This document shows positions 1 through 7,798 of a DNA stretch of 64,000 nt, in pieces. Each line of letters starts with the position of its first letter. Position 1 is the first letter of the stretch. Both the position numbers and the translations under genes were made by a program. Origin of the DNA: Clostridium sp. (GTDB lineage: Bacteria; Bacillota; Clostridia; Clostridiales; Clostridiaceae); contig NZ_JAKVOI010000001.1 in NCBI RefSeq assembly GCF_022482905.1, positions 806,001 to 870,000 on the forward strand. Direction: 5' to 3'. Below the pieces are notes generated by a model. That model ran no database searches. It saw nothing but the letters and a program-made list of their open reading frames with translations, and was not told where the DNA came from.

Positions 1-65
1 TCAGAGATATTGTTATCTTTATTGCAATATGGTATCACCAGATACCAGAGGATTTAATTAATTAG
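1..65 (+). CDS. C-terminal end of an upstream gene (partial)
   Basis: An open frame runs from the left edge (frame 3) to a TAG at 63-65 and ends ...IWYHQIPEDLIN. The Shine-Dalgarno AGGAGG of the next gene overlaps this stop, so the two are probably co-transcribed. About 20 residues are too few to assign a family. It could be chance, but the tight junction favours a real gene end. Confidence 0.35.
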   Translation, partial: RDIVIFIAIWYHQIPEDLIN

Positions 66-76
66 GAGGAATTCAA

Positions 77-994
77 ATGAAAAAAAAATTGAAGAAAACT
101 ATACTGCTCTCACTGACAGCCACATTTTTATTGACAGCTTCCCTTACAGGGTGTGGAAGCAAATCAGGTACTACAAGTTCAGATAAACCTACTATAAAAG
201 TCGGTTCCAAGAACTTTACAGAATCACTTGTTTTGGGAGAATTATATGCTGATGCTTTGGAAAATGCAGGGTATAAAGTGGAAAGAAAATTGAATCTGAG
301 TGATTCTGTAGTACATTCGTCTCTGGTCAAAGGTGAAATAGACCTCTATCCTGAATATACGGGAACTGGATTACAGTCGATATTGAAAGAGCAGCCTAAA
401 TTTGACGCAAAGCAGGTTTATGATGAGGTGTCCAAAAAATATAAGGAAAAATTTAATTTGATATGGCTTGATCCATCTTCAGGAAATGATTCGGAAGGAT
501 TGGTGATTACTAAAAAAGCATCAGATAAATACAATATACATACGATTTCCGACCTGCAGAAAAATGCCGGCAAATTAAGGTATGCATCCCAGGGTGAATT
601 TGATGTAAGAGCTGATGGTATGCCTCGACTGACGAAAGTGTATGGCCCCTTTAATTTTAAAGATAAAAAAATATATGACAATGGAATAAAGTATGATGTA
701 CTTCACAATGACAAGGCAGATGTTGCTGTTGCTTATACTACGGAGGGACAATTGCGAAAAGACGAGTTTGTTGTTTTGAAGGATGATAAGCAGGCATGGC
801 CGCCTTATAATGTGGCACCTGTAGTTAGAAAGGACATTTTAGATAAAAATCCTGAAATAAAGGATATCCTGAATAAGGTTACAGCTAAACTAGACGATAA
901 GACTTTAATCGAGCTGAATGCTAAGGTGGATATAGACAAGGAAGAGTATGCAACTGTAGCAAAAGATTATTTTGACAAGGAATTCGGAAAATAA
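77..994 (+). CDS. Substrate-binding lipoprotein of a quaternary-amine ABC importer (OpuAC/EgtU type)
   Basis: This is a 305-residue lipoprotein with a signal peptide (KKKLKK, then a hydrophobic stretch) and lipobox LTGC with Cys26. After a Ser/Thr-rich linker comes an OpuAC/OsmF-type periplasmic-binding fold beginning KVGSKNFTE, with the family landmarks YPEYTGTG, DSEGLVI and VAYTTEGQL. The family binds glycine betaine, choline, carnitine and other trimethylammonium compounds; the ergothioneine binder EgtU belongs to it. The ATPase and permease follow within 25 bp and 23 bp, forming a three-gene importer. The enzyme genes downstream, especially the MIO-less lyase at 4917-6485, make ergothioneine or another histidine betaine the ligand to test. 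Start ATG 77 has AGGAGG 8 nt upstream. Class is secure, ligand inferred. Confidence 0.9.
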   Translation: MKKKLKKTILLSLTATFLLTASLTGCGSKSGTTSSDKPTIKVGSKNFTESLVLGELYADALENAGYKVERKLNLSDSVVHSSLVKGEIDLYPEYTGTGLQSILKEQPKFDAKQVYDEVSKKYKEKFNLIWLDPSSGNDSEGLVITKKASDKYNIHTISDLQKNAGKLRYASQGEFDVRADGMPRLTKVYGPFNFKDKKIYDNGIKYDVLHNDKADVAVAYTTEGQLRKDEFVVLKDDKQAWPPYNVAPVVRKDILDKNPEIKDILNKVTAKLDDKTLIELNAKVDIDKEEYATVAKDYFDKEFGK

Positions 995-1018
995 TAGTTT
1001 TATAAAGAGGTGAACATA

Positions 1019-1981
1019 GTGGCAAATATTGCAATAGAGTTTTTAAATGTAAGTAAAAAATTCCCTAAAGCCTCTAAATATTCTGTTGAGAATGTAAACA
1101 TAAGTATAGAAGAAGGACATTTCATAACAATCTTGGGGACATCAGGTTCTGGCAAAACCACATTTTTAAAAATGATTAACAGAATATACGAAACCACCTC
1201 AGGTGATATATTATTCTTTGGAAAAAACATAAGGAAACTTCCTGTGGAGGATTATAGGAGAAAAATAGGATATGTTATACAGCAAATAGGTTTATTTCCA
1301 CATATGACTATAGAACAAAATATAGCTACAGTTCCACAAATATTAAAATGGGACAAGACTAAAATAAATGACAGAATAGATTACTTGATGAATCTAGTAA
1401 ATCTTCCTCCAAAGGACTTCAGAAAAAGATATCCGCGCCAGTTGTCTGGCGGGCAGCAGCAGAGGGTTGGAATTGCAAGGGCCATGGCCGCAGATCCCTC
1501 TGTGATGCTTATGGATGAACCTTTTGGGGCTATTGATGCCATTACAAGGCAGAATCTTCAGGATGAACTTATAAAAATACAAAAGAAACTTCATAAGACT
1601 ATACTTTTTGTAACTCATGATGTGAATGAAGCTTTTAAATTAGGAGATAAAATTATAATTATGAATGAGGGCAGAATTCAGCAATTTGATACTGCAAATA
1701 ATATAGTATTTAATCCTGCTAATGACTATGTATCAAAACTGGTTTCCTCTGATAATATTTTGCAGAGATTAAAATTACTCAAGGCAGAATCCATAATGAT
1801 ACCTGTGAATTCTCAAATAGAAGGTACTGATTACAGGGTGGACAGGGAAGAGACTTTAGATACGGTATTATCACTTTTGCTTGAAAATAATAGGGAATAT
1901 GTTGTTGTAGAAGATAAATGTAAAAAAACGGTAGGAAAGATAACTTTAGAACAGTTGAAGACAAACTCAAAACTAAGATAA
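1019..1981 (+). CDS. ABC transporter ATPase with C-terminal CBS segment (ProV/OpuCA/EgtV type)
   Basis: This is the ATP-hydrolysing subunit of the importer. Visible motifs are Walker A GTSGSGKTT, signature LSGGQQQR, Walker B VMLMDEP and the H-loop in FVTHD. About 90 residues follow that resemble one CBS unit, the module by which OpuCA/ProV-type ATPases sense ionic strength or nucleotides. A GTG at 1010 is in frame but lies inside the Shine-Dalgarno AGAGGTG, so GTG 1019 (6-7 nt spacing) is chosen, giving 320 residues. The gene starts 25 bp after the binding protein and ends 22 bp before the permease start. Function as the transport ATPase is secure; substrate is shared with the binding protein and not certain. 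Confidence 0.92.
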   Translation: MANIAIEFLNVSKKFPKASKYSVENVNISIEEGHFITILGTSGSGKTTFLKMINRIYETTSGDILFFGKNIRKLPVEDYRRKIGYVIQQIGLFPHMTIEQNIATVPQILKWDKTKINDRIDYLMNLVNLPPKDFRKRYPRQLSGGQQQRVGIARAMAADPSVMLMDEPFGAIDAITRQNLQDELIKIQKKLHKTILFVTHDVNEAFKLGDKIIIMNEGRIQQFDTANNIVFNPANDYVSKLVSSDNILQRLKLLKAESIMIPVNSQIEGTDYRVDREETLDTVLSLLLENNREYVVVEDKCKKTVGKITLEQLKTNSKLR

Positions 1982-2003
1982 ATTAAGATTGGTGGTGAGA
2001 ATT

Positions 2004-2660
2004 TTGCTGAATTACCTGATTAAAAATTATGAAGCAATGGCAAAATTATTTGTAGAACATCTCTATATTGTCTCTATAACACTTGCTCTGTCCTTGCTAA
2101 TTGCAATACCCCTGTCAATTTTAATTTTCCGCTCGAAATTATTGTCCAACTTTCTGCTGGCTGTATTTGGTGCTATATATTCCATACCAAGTCTGGCACT
2201 TTTTGCACTTTTAGTTCCATTGCTGGGTATTGGGAAAAAACCTGCCATCTTTGTCCTGGTTGTTTATAATCAATATATTCTTGTAAGAAATGTTCTGGCG
2301 GGATTTAATTCTATAGATCCTGCAATAATAGAAGCTGCAAAGGGCATGGGTTTAAGTAAATCCCAGTTGTTTTTCAAAATTCAGCTTCCACTGGCCCTTC
2401 CAATAATACTTGGAGGTGTAAGAATATCTGCCGTAGTAACTATAGGAATTGCAACTATTGCAGCGGTAATCAATGCGGGAGGACTTGGAGTCATACTGTT
2501 TGATGGATTGAGAATGAACTATCTGCCGAAAATCCTCTGGGGTACTATTATGTCTGCAGGACTGGCATTTTTGGCAAATGAAATAATATTGTATTTTGAG
2601 AGAAGAGCCTCTCTAAAATCAAAGGGTGAATTTAAAAACAGCCTGTATTTGGGAAAATAA
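2004..2660 (+). CDS. ABC transporter permease, quaternary-amine family (ProW/OpuCB type)
   Basis: This is a membrane permease of about 218 residues with five or six hydrophobic segments and the coupling-loop motif EAAKGMGLSKSQLFFKIQLP (about residues 110-130), typical of BPD_transp_1 permeases. In-frame starts exist at TTG 1989, GTG 1992, GTG 1995 and TTG 2004; only the last has a Shine-Dalgarno (GGTGGTGAG) upstream, so it is preferred, with short spacing as a caveat. It completes the importer with the two preceding genes. EgtU of Streptococcus and Helicobacter fuses permease and binding domain, whereas here they are separate, as in OpuC. Confidence 0.9.
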   Translation: MLNYLIKNYEAMAKLFVEHLYIVSITLALSLLIAIPLSILIFRSKLLSNFLLAVFGAIYSIPSLALFALLVPLLGIGKKPAIFVLVVYNQYILVRNVLAGFNSIDPAIIEAAKGMGLSKSQLFFKIQLPLALPIILGGVRISAVVTIGIATIAAVINAGGLGVILFDGLRMNYLPKILWGTIMSAGLAFLANEIILYFERRASLKSKGEFKNSLYLGK

Positions 2661-2684
2661 TTCTATTAAAGTGGTGGTATATAA

Positions 2685-3626
2685 ATGTCAAACGAGAATG
2701 AGTTGATAAAACTTTTAGATTTTCCAGAAATATTAATACCATATTTAAATTACATTTATACGGAAGATGATATAGATATTATACTTGCAATAAAAAATGA
2801 ACCCCGCTCAGAAAAGGAATTGAAAGGGTTGTTGAAGCGAGATATAAGCAGTGTTTTGGAAAGCGCCTATAAAAATTCTGTAGTAAATAAAGTCATTGGT
2901 GAAGAAGTAAAATATACTCCCAATTCTTTAGATTCAAGGATGAGCAGGATGGCCTCATTTGAAAGGGATAAATGGCAAGGTATAAATAAAAATGACAGGG
3001 AAAAGATCTCAAATTGGATTTTTCAAAAATATGTAGATTATAAAAAACAGATGTCAATAAATGATCTATCTGAAAATGGAAACAAGATTTTCCCATTAAG
3101 AGATGCAATTCAATATTTAAATAGGGTAGAAAAAGATATTTATGTAATTCCCTGTGATTGCAAGTCTATTACTGAGAAATGCCAATTTGATAGAAATGTA
3201 TGCATAAGTTTTGGAAATGAAGTAAATTCTTCACAAAATAGGGGAATGGGTAAAAAATTGACCAGGAATGAAGCAGTAGAATTATTGAAGCATGCCGAGA
3301 AAGAAGGACTTATTCATACAGTTGAAAAAAACGCCATATGTAATTGTTGTACATGCTGCTGCTATCCACTGAGGGCATCTGAAGAATTGAATCTAAAGGG
3401 AAAGTGGCCTGAAGTCAGTTACATTATATCAATGGATAGAAATAAATGTATAAACTGCGGCATATGTACACAAAGATGTCAGTTGAATGTATTTGAAAAA
3501 AAAGACAAAGTTGTGTATATGAATAATGAAAAATGTGTGGGATGCGGTATATGTACAACTACTTGTCCCAAAAATGCTTTAAAATTAAAAAGAATTAAAT
3601 TGAAAGGGGATACATTAATTGAGTAA
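2685..3626 (+). CDS. 4Fe-4S ferredoxin-type protein with N-terminal winged-helix-like region
   Basis: This protein has 313 residues. The C-terminal 60 carry two classic 4Fe-4S motifs, CINCGICTQRC and CVGCGICTTTC, as in bacterial two-cluster ferredoxins. Residues about 155-175 (CDCKSITEKC...C) and about 220-228 (CNCCTCCC) hold at least eight more Cys, possibly binding another cluster. The first 80 residues look like a winged helix (ELKGLLKRDISSVLESAYK). It probably carries electrons in the cytoplasm, or is a redox enzyme on its own. It overlaps the following PLP gene by 8 nt, so the two are translationally coupled, and it lies between a betaine-type importer and a MIO-less lyase. A role in reducing or desulfurising the imported compound is inference. 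Confidence 0.8.
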   Translation: MSNENELIKLLDFPEILIPYLNYIYTEDDIDIILAIKNEPRSEKELKGLLKRDISSVLESAYKNSVVNKVIGEEVKYTPNSLDSRMSRMASFERDKWQGINKNDREKISNWIFQKYVDYKKQMSINDLSENGNKIFPLRDAIQYLNRVEKDIYVIPCDCKSITEKCQFDRNVCISFGNEVNSSQNRGMGKKLTRNEAVELLKHAEKEGLIHTVEKNAICNCCTCCCYPLRASEELNLKGKWPEVSYIISMDRNKCINCGICTQRCQLNVFEKKDKVVYMNNEKCVGCGICTTTCPKNALKLKRIKLKGDTLIE

Positions 3627-4899
3627 GAGAGAATTAAAGTTCGATACACTTCAGGTTCATGCAGGTCAAAAAGTAGATAGGCAGACAGGAGCTACTGCAG
3701 TGCCCATATATCAAACTTCAGCATTCCGCTTTGATACTTTTGATGATGCTAGGGCGGTCAGTGCCTATGAGAAACCTGGGTACAACTATACAAGATTCAG
3801 GAATCCAACTCAAAGTGCATTTGAGAAAAGAATAGCAGCTCTTGAAGGCGGCACTGCTGCACTTTCTACCAGTTCAGGGATGGCGGCTATCTCTTATTCC
3901 CTCTTGAATATAGTATCACAGGGTGATGAAATAATAGCTGCAGATACTTTATATGCTGGAACTCATACTACTTTTTCTGATTTATTCTCAAATATGGGAA
4001 TAAAGACTAATTTTGTGAATCCGGACAATATAGATGGTTTTAAAAGATACATAAACGAAAACACCAAAGCCATATATATAGAATCCATAGGAAATCCGGG
4101 TATTAACATCATAGATATAGAACCTCTGGCAAAATTGGCTGATGACAATCAGATACCTTTGATTGTTGATAATACCTTTGCAACTCCATATCTTTTCAAT
4201 CCAATAAAATATGGGGCTAATATTGTTGTACACTCGGCTACAAAATTCATAGGAGGTCATGGCTCTACTATAGGAGGAGTCATAGTAGAGGGAGGAAATT
4301 TTGATTGGGCTAAAGGTGGTAAATTTCCTGGCTTTACGGAACCTATCAATAATGGAATAAAATATTACGAAACTTATAAGAATACTGCCTTTGTAGCGAA
4401 AGCAAGAGGTCAGCTTATGGGAAGTTTGGGAGCAACTCTAAGCCCATTTAATGCATTTATATTGCTGCAGGGAATTGAAACACTGTCTTTGAGAATGAAA
4501 AAACATGTGTTCAATGCCTTGAAAGTAGCTGAATTTCTGGATGCCAATGATAAAGTCTCATGGGTAAACTATCCTGGCTTAAAAAGCAGTAAATACTATG
4601 AACTTGGAAAAAAATATTTTCCTAAAGGACCAGGATCCATACTTACATTTGGATTAAAAGGAGGACTGGATAATATAGAGAAGTTTATAGATAACCTGGA
4701 GATATTCTCTTTAGTCACAAATATAGGTGATATTAAATCTCTTGTGGTTCATCCTGCTACAACTACCCATGCAGAATTATCAGAAGAGGATCAGCGTCTG
4801 GCTGGTGTGACCCCTGATTTAATAAGGATGTCTATAGGCATAGAGGATATAGATGACATAATTTTTGACCTGGATCAATCTTTGAGCAAGTTAAATTGA
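3619..4899 (+). CDS. O-acetylhomoserine sulfhydrylase-like PLP enzyme (Cys/Met metabolism family)
   Basis: A 426-residue enzyme of the Cys/Met metabolism PLP-dependent family (fold type I). Recognisable landmarks are VHAGQ near the N-terminus, NYTRFRNPT, SSGMAAIS, DNTFATP and the PLP lysine in HSATKFIGGHG. Length and the FDTLQVHAGQ opening match MetY-type O-acetylhomoserine sulfhydrylases, which make homocysteine from O-acetylhomoserine and sulfide; methionine gamma-lyase is the main alternative. Start is TTG 3619, preceded by AAAGGGGA and overlapping the previous stop. Its place between the Fe-S gene and the MIO-less lyase suggests that it captures sulfide released from an imported sulfur compound, or cleaves a C-S bond itself (inference). 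Confidence 0.88.
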   Translation: MSKRELKFDTLQVHAGQKVDRQTGATAVPIYQTSAFRFDTFDDARAVSAYEKPGYNYTRFRNPTQSAFEKRIAALEGGTAALSTSSGMAAISYSLLNIVSQGDEIIAADTLYAGTHTTFSDLFSNMGIKTNFVNPDNIDGFKRYINENTKAIYIESIGNPGINIIDIEPLAKLADDNQIPLIVDNTFATPYLFNPIKYGANIVVHSATKFIGGHGSTIGGVIVEGGNFDWAKGGKFPGFTEPINNGIKYYETYKNTAFVAKARGQLMGSLGATLSPFNAFILLQGIETLSLRMKKHVFNALKVAEFLDANDKVSWVNYPGLKSSKYYELGKKYFPKGPGSILTFGLKGGLDNIEKFIDNLEIFSLVTNIGDIKSLVVHPATTTHAELSEEDQRLAGVTPDLIRMSIGIEDIDDIIFDLDQSLSKLN

Positions 4900-4916
4900 T
4901 ATATAGGAGGATATCT

Positions 4917-6485
4917 GTGAGTGATACATCAATGTATTTTTATAGTCTCGGGAAGATAAAAAACATAACTCTCGGTAAAAAGGATATTACGCTGAGTGAA
5001 TTTATTGCTGTAGTAAGATATAATGCAGGCGTTTATTTATCAGAGGATTATATTTCCCGGGTAAAAAGCTCAAGAAAACTGCTGGAAAAACTTATAGAAG
5101 AAAAAAGGATAATTTATGGGGTAACTACTGGATTTGGATATAATTGTGATAAGATCATAGATAAAGAAGATGCAGAAAAACTTCAGAAAAATATTCTGAT
5201 TTCCCATGCCTGTTCCGTAGGAGAGGCCCTGAAGCCTGAAGCAGTGCGTGGCATTTTGCTTATGATGCTTTTGAATCTGGGACAGGGCTATTCGGGAATA
5301 AAGGTTGAGACTGTCGAATTCCTATGTGAGCTTTTAAATAAACGTGTTACACCCTTTGCTCCGGCTCACGGTTCGGTAGGTTATCTGTCTCCCGAAGCAC
5401 ATATTGCTTTGATAATAACAGGCAGAGGAAAGGCATGGTATAGAGGAAATCTTGTTGATGCAGATGAAGCCTTGAAGAGAGCCGATATAAAAGCTCCTAA
5501 ACTGAGTTATAAGGAAGGACTGGCGTTGATATCCGGTACTACATCAATAACTGCCATATCGGCGATTGCTGTATATGATTCCATGAAATCAGCCATTAAT
5601 CTTGATATTGCAGGTGCCATGTCTCTGGAAGTTTTAAAAGGTACAATCCATGCTTTCGATCCGAGACTTCAAAGTGTCAGACGCCATGATAATCAAAGGA
5701 ATACAGCGGATAATATCAACAGAATATTAAAAGACAGTGAGATATCATCAAAGTATATAAATTACAGGCTTCAGGATGCATTATCTTTAAGGTGCATGCC
5801 ACAGCTTCATGGTGCTGCAAAAAAAACGCTTAAGGATGCGTATACGACTATTTTAGATGAAATGAACTCATGTTGTGATAATCCAATAATATATCCGGTG
5901 AATAGTACAGACGGGGAAGCATTGATGGGTGGAAATGCTGATGGCTCGTATGTTGGAATAGAAGCGGACTCAATGGGCATAGCAGATGTCAATCTTGGTA
6001 AAATGTCTGAAAGAAGGCTTCAAAGACTTTTAAATGAAAATGAAAGTGGTATGCCTGCATTTCTGGTACAGAAACCTGGATTGAACAGTGGGCTTATGGT
6101 GACACAGTATTCTGCAGCTGGTATTCTTGGTGAAATGAGAATTTTAGCGAGTCCGGCTACAATTGACAATGTTTCCACCTGTGCTAATCAAGAAGATTAT
6201 GTGAGCATGGGTTATAATGCTGCTAAAAAGGCTCTGCGTATATCGCAACTTCTTGAGAATATAATATCAATGGAAATTATTGCTTCATCACAGGCTGTAA
6301 AATTTTTACATCCGCTAAAACAATCTCCGGTCACATCTAAAATATGCAGTAAAATAAGAAATATAATGCCGGAAATGTATGAAGATATTTTTATCTATCC
6401 TTATATTGAAAAAATAAGAAAAATGATTCACAGTGGAACGCTGATCAAGTATGTTGAAGAGGAAATTGGTAGTTTGAAATTTTAA
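4917..6485 (+). CDS. Aromatic amino-acid lyase-fold enzyme lacking the MIO triad; candidate ergothionase
   Basis: This 522-residue protein has the HAL/PAL fold: YGVTTGFG (catalytic Tyr loop), LQDALSLRC, NPIIYP, FLVQKPGLNSG and the NQEDYVSMG glutamate region. Ordinary ammonia lyases have GSVGASGDLAPL, whose Ala-Ser-Gly cyclises into the MIO electrophile. Here the segment at residues 152-162 reads GSVGYLSPEAH, with the triad deleted. The MIO-contacting Asn of LLNGTQ is Ser (LISGTT), and the Tyr of QDPYSLRC is Leu. Ergothionase of Treponema denticola is a homologue that eliminates trimethylamine from ergothioneine without MIO, because the leaving group is already activated. The upstream betaine-type importer fits this. 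Start GTG 4917 has AGGAGG at 6 nt; an in-frame TTG at 4896 lacks one. Histidine ammonia-lyase activity is unlikely. Confidence 0.85.
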   Translation: MSDTSMYFYSLGKIKNITLGKKDITLSEFIAVVRYNAGVYLSEDYISRVKSSRKLLEKLIEEKRIIYGVTTGFGYNCDKIIDKEDAEKLQKNILISHACSVGEALKPEAVRGILLMMLLNLGQGYSGIKVETVEFLCELLNKRVTPFAPAHGSVGYLSPEAHIALIITGRGKAWYRGNLVDADEALKRADIKAPKLSYKEGLALISGTTSITAISAIAVYDSMKSAINLDIAGAMSLEVLKGTIHAFDPRLQSVRRHDNQRNTADNINRILKDSEISSKYINYRLQDALSLRCMPQLHGAAKKTLKDAYTTILDEMNSCCDNPIIYPVNSTDGEALMGGNADGSYVGIEADSMGIADVNLGKMSERRLQRLLNENESGMPAFLVQKPGLNSGLMVTQYSAAGILGEMRILASPATIDNVSTCANQEDYVSMGYNAAKKALRISQLLENIISMEIIASSQAVKFLHPLKQSPVTSKICSKIRNIMPEMYEDIFIYPYIEKIRKMIHSGTLIKYVEEEIGSLKF

Positions 6486-6542
6486 TGCTACTTGTTGGGT
6501 TCTGATGGATAAAAGCCCTTAAATCCACTGAAATCAATGAAT

Positions 6543-7490
6543 TCATGATATAATAACTTGATTGCCGCCACTTTTTTTGACTTGGTACAATGCTTTGTCT
6601 ACCCTTACAAGCCAATGATCCAGAGATTCACCACGAATCCGTTCTACAGCACCGATGCTGATTGATATTTTAATGTTAGGACAGACCTGGCTGTTCTCTA
6701 CCTTCAAGCGTAGATTTTCTGCTTCCAGTACGGCATCTTTAATAACTGTATCTGGCATAAGTATAATGAATTCATCTCCGCCAAACCTGAAAATTATATC
6801 TGTGTTTCGAAGAGAAGAAATCATGATCCTGGAAAAATTCTTTAACACCTCGTCACCTATGGGATGACCGAAGGTATCATTAATTTTTTTAAAATGATCT
6901 ATATCCACCAGGAGTATTGTTATAGCAGTCTTGTTGAGAGTTGTTCTTTTTATTTCTTTGTATGCCTTTATATTGAAGTAAGTACGGGTGTATAATCCAG
7001 TTAACTGATCAGTAATACTCAAGTGCAGCAGTTTTAAATAAGATTCGATCAAATTGCGCATTTTCTCCATGAAGTCCCTCATATCTTGTGAAAAATCATT
7101 TTCCTTGTCATCAAGCATACAAATCGTTCCGAACAGGTTCCCGTTGGGCAGCCTTACAGGAAACCCCAGATAGCATTTCATGTTGTATTTCATATCAGGA
7201 TTATTTCTCCATTCATCTGATTTTGATGCATCTGGAACTGACAGCATCTGGCGGCTTTTTATGACTCTTTCACAGTAAAGTCCGGAGTTTATGAGATATT
7301 CTTTGTTGCCTGGTACATAAGGGCTATTTTTAGTCTTGCTGGATACGAATACTTCAATTTCTCCATTTGTGACTCTCATTATAAGGGCTGCACGGACTTT
7401 TGCAATACGTGCAATGAGATCCACTATACTCTGCCACTCTTCGATCATATTATCCGGAATATCTGTATGATACGTTATCGTTTCATTCAT
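6543..7490 (-). CDS. GAF-GGDEF diguanylate cyclase
   Basis: This 315-residue cytoplasmic protein has a GAF-type sensor (residues about 10-145, with LGFPVRLPNGNLFGTICMLD) and a GGDEF domain (about 155-315). The active site is intact (RFGGDEF), as is the RxxD inhibitory site five residues before it (RNTD), so it should make cyclic di-GMP with product feedback. Start ATG 7490 has AAAGGTGG 8-9 nt upstream. The frame stays open upstream to 7673, but that stretch is structured DNA and IS flank, not protein. It has no partner gene on its strand. Cyclic-di-GMP effectors (two PilZ proteins, an HD-GYP) occur 6-19 kb away. Confidence 0.9.
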   Translation of the reverse strand: MNETITYHTDIPDNMIEEWQSIVDLIARIAKVRAALIMRVTNGEIEVFVSSKTKNSPYVPGNKEYLINSGLYCERVIKSRQMLSVPDASKSDEWRNNPDMKYNMKCYLGFPVRLPNGNLFGTICMLDDKENDFSQDMRDFMEKMRNLIESYLKLLHLSITDQLTGLYTRTYFNIKAYKEIKRTTLNKTAITILLVDIDHFKKINDTFGHPIGDEVLKNFSRIMISSLRNTDIIFRFGGDEFIILMPDTVIKDAVLEAENLRLKVENSQVCPNIKISISIGAVERIRGESLDHWLVRVDKALYQVKKSGGNQVIIS

Positions 7491-7509
7491 AGTTATAATC
7501 CACCTTTCT

Positions 7510-7570
7510 GCGAAAGGCACCGATGGGGTTATGAAACCCTTCAACTCCCATCTTCCTTTCGCTCTTTTTT
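7510..7570 (+). terminator. Strong hairpin with plus-strand T-run upstream of the GGDEF gene
   Basis: GCGAAAGG (7510-7517) pairs with CCTTTCGC (7555-7562), GATGGG (7522-7527) with CCCATC (7547-7552), and a small GGGTT/AACCC hairpin lies inside. TCTTTTTT follows on the plus strand, as in an intrinsic terminator. On the minus strand the same structure lies just before the Shine-Dalgarno of the GGDEF gene and could be a regulatory leader. It could also be the IS110 insertion target or part of its left end. Confidence 0.5.
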
Positions 7571-7574
7571 GTGT

Positions 7575-7788
7575 TATTCTTCTCTTGTAGGTCGCTGGCA
7601 CACTACAGAACCTGAGGAGGTGAGTGGCGAGGCTGTATAGCGGCAACCCCGTATAGTTATATAGGTCGGTCATCCGTTAAGGCATCAATGAATGGCGCAA
7701 AACAGTAGCCCGTAAACTTATCTCTTCCGAAGTTGACTCGATTTCGCCGGATGACCAGTCCCTGCCAGCCCTACCATTCTTTTTGTAG
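7575..7788 (+). ncRNA. Candidate IS110 bridge RNA in the left-end non-coding region
   Basis: The roughly 210 bp before the transposase has no reading frame, is richer in G+C than the flanks and contains several short complementary segments. In IS110-group elements such as IS621 this position encodes the bridge RNA, whose two loops pair with target and donor DNA. Position and composition fit; I did not fold it or assign the loops. Confidence 0.4.
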
Positions 7789-7798
7789 GAGGAACTCT

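Noticed and set aside
4896-6485. Histidine ammonia-lyase for histidine breakdown
   Set aside because: The MIO triad is missing, contact residues are changed and no other histidine-degradation genes are nearby.
7491-7673. N-terminal extension of the GGDEF protein
   Set aside because: The stretch is a hairpin and IS flank; a good ribosome site points to ATG 7490.
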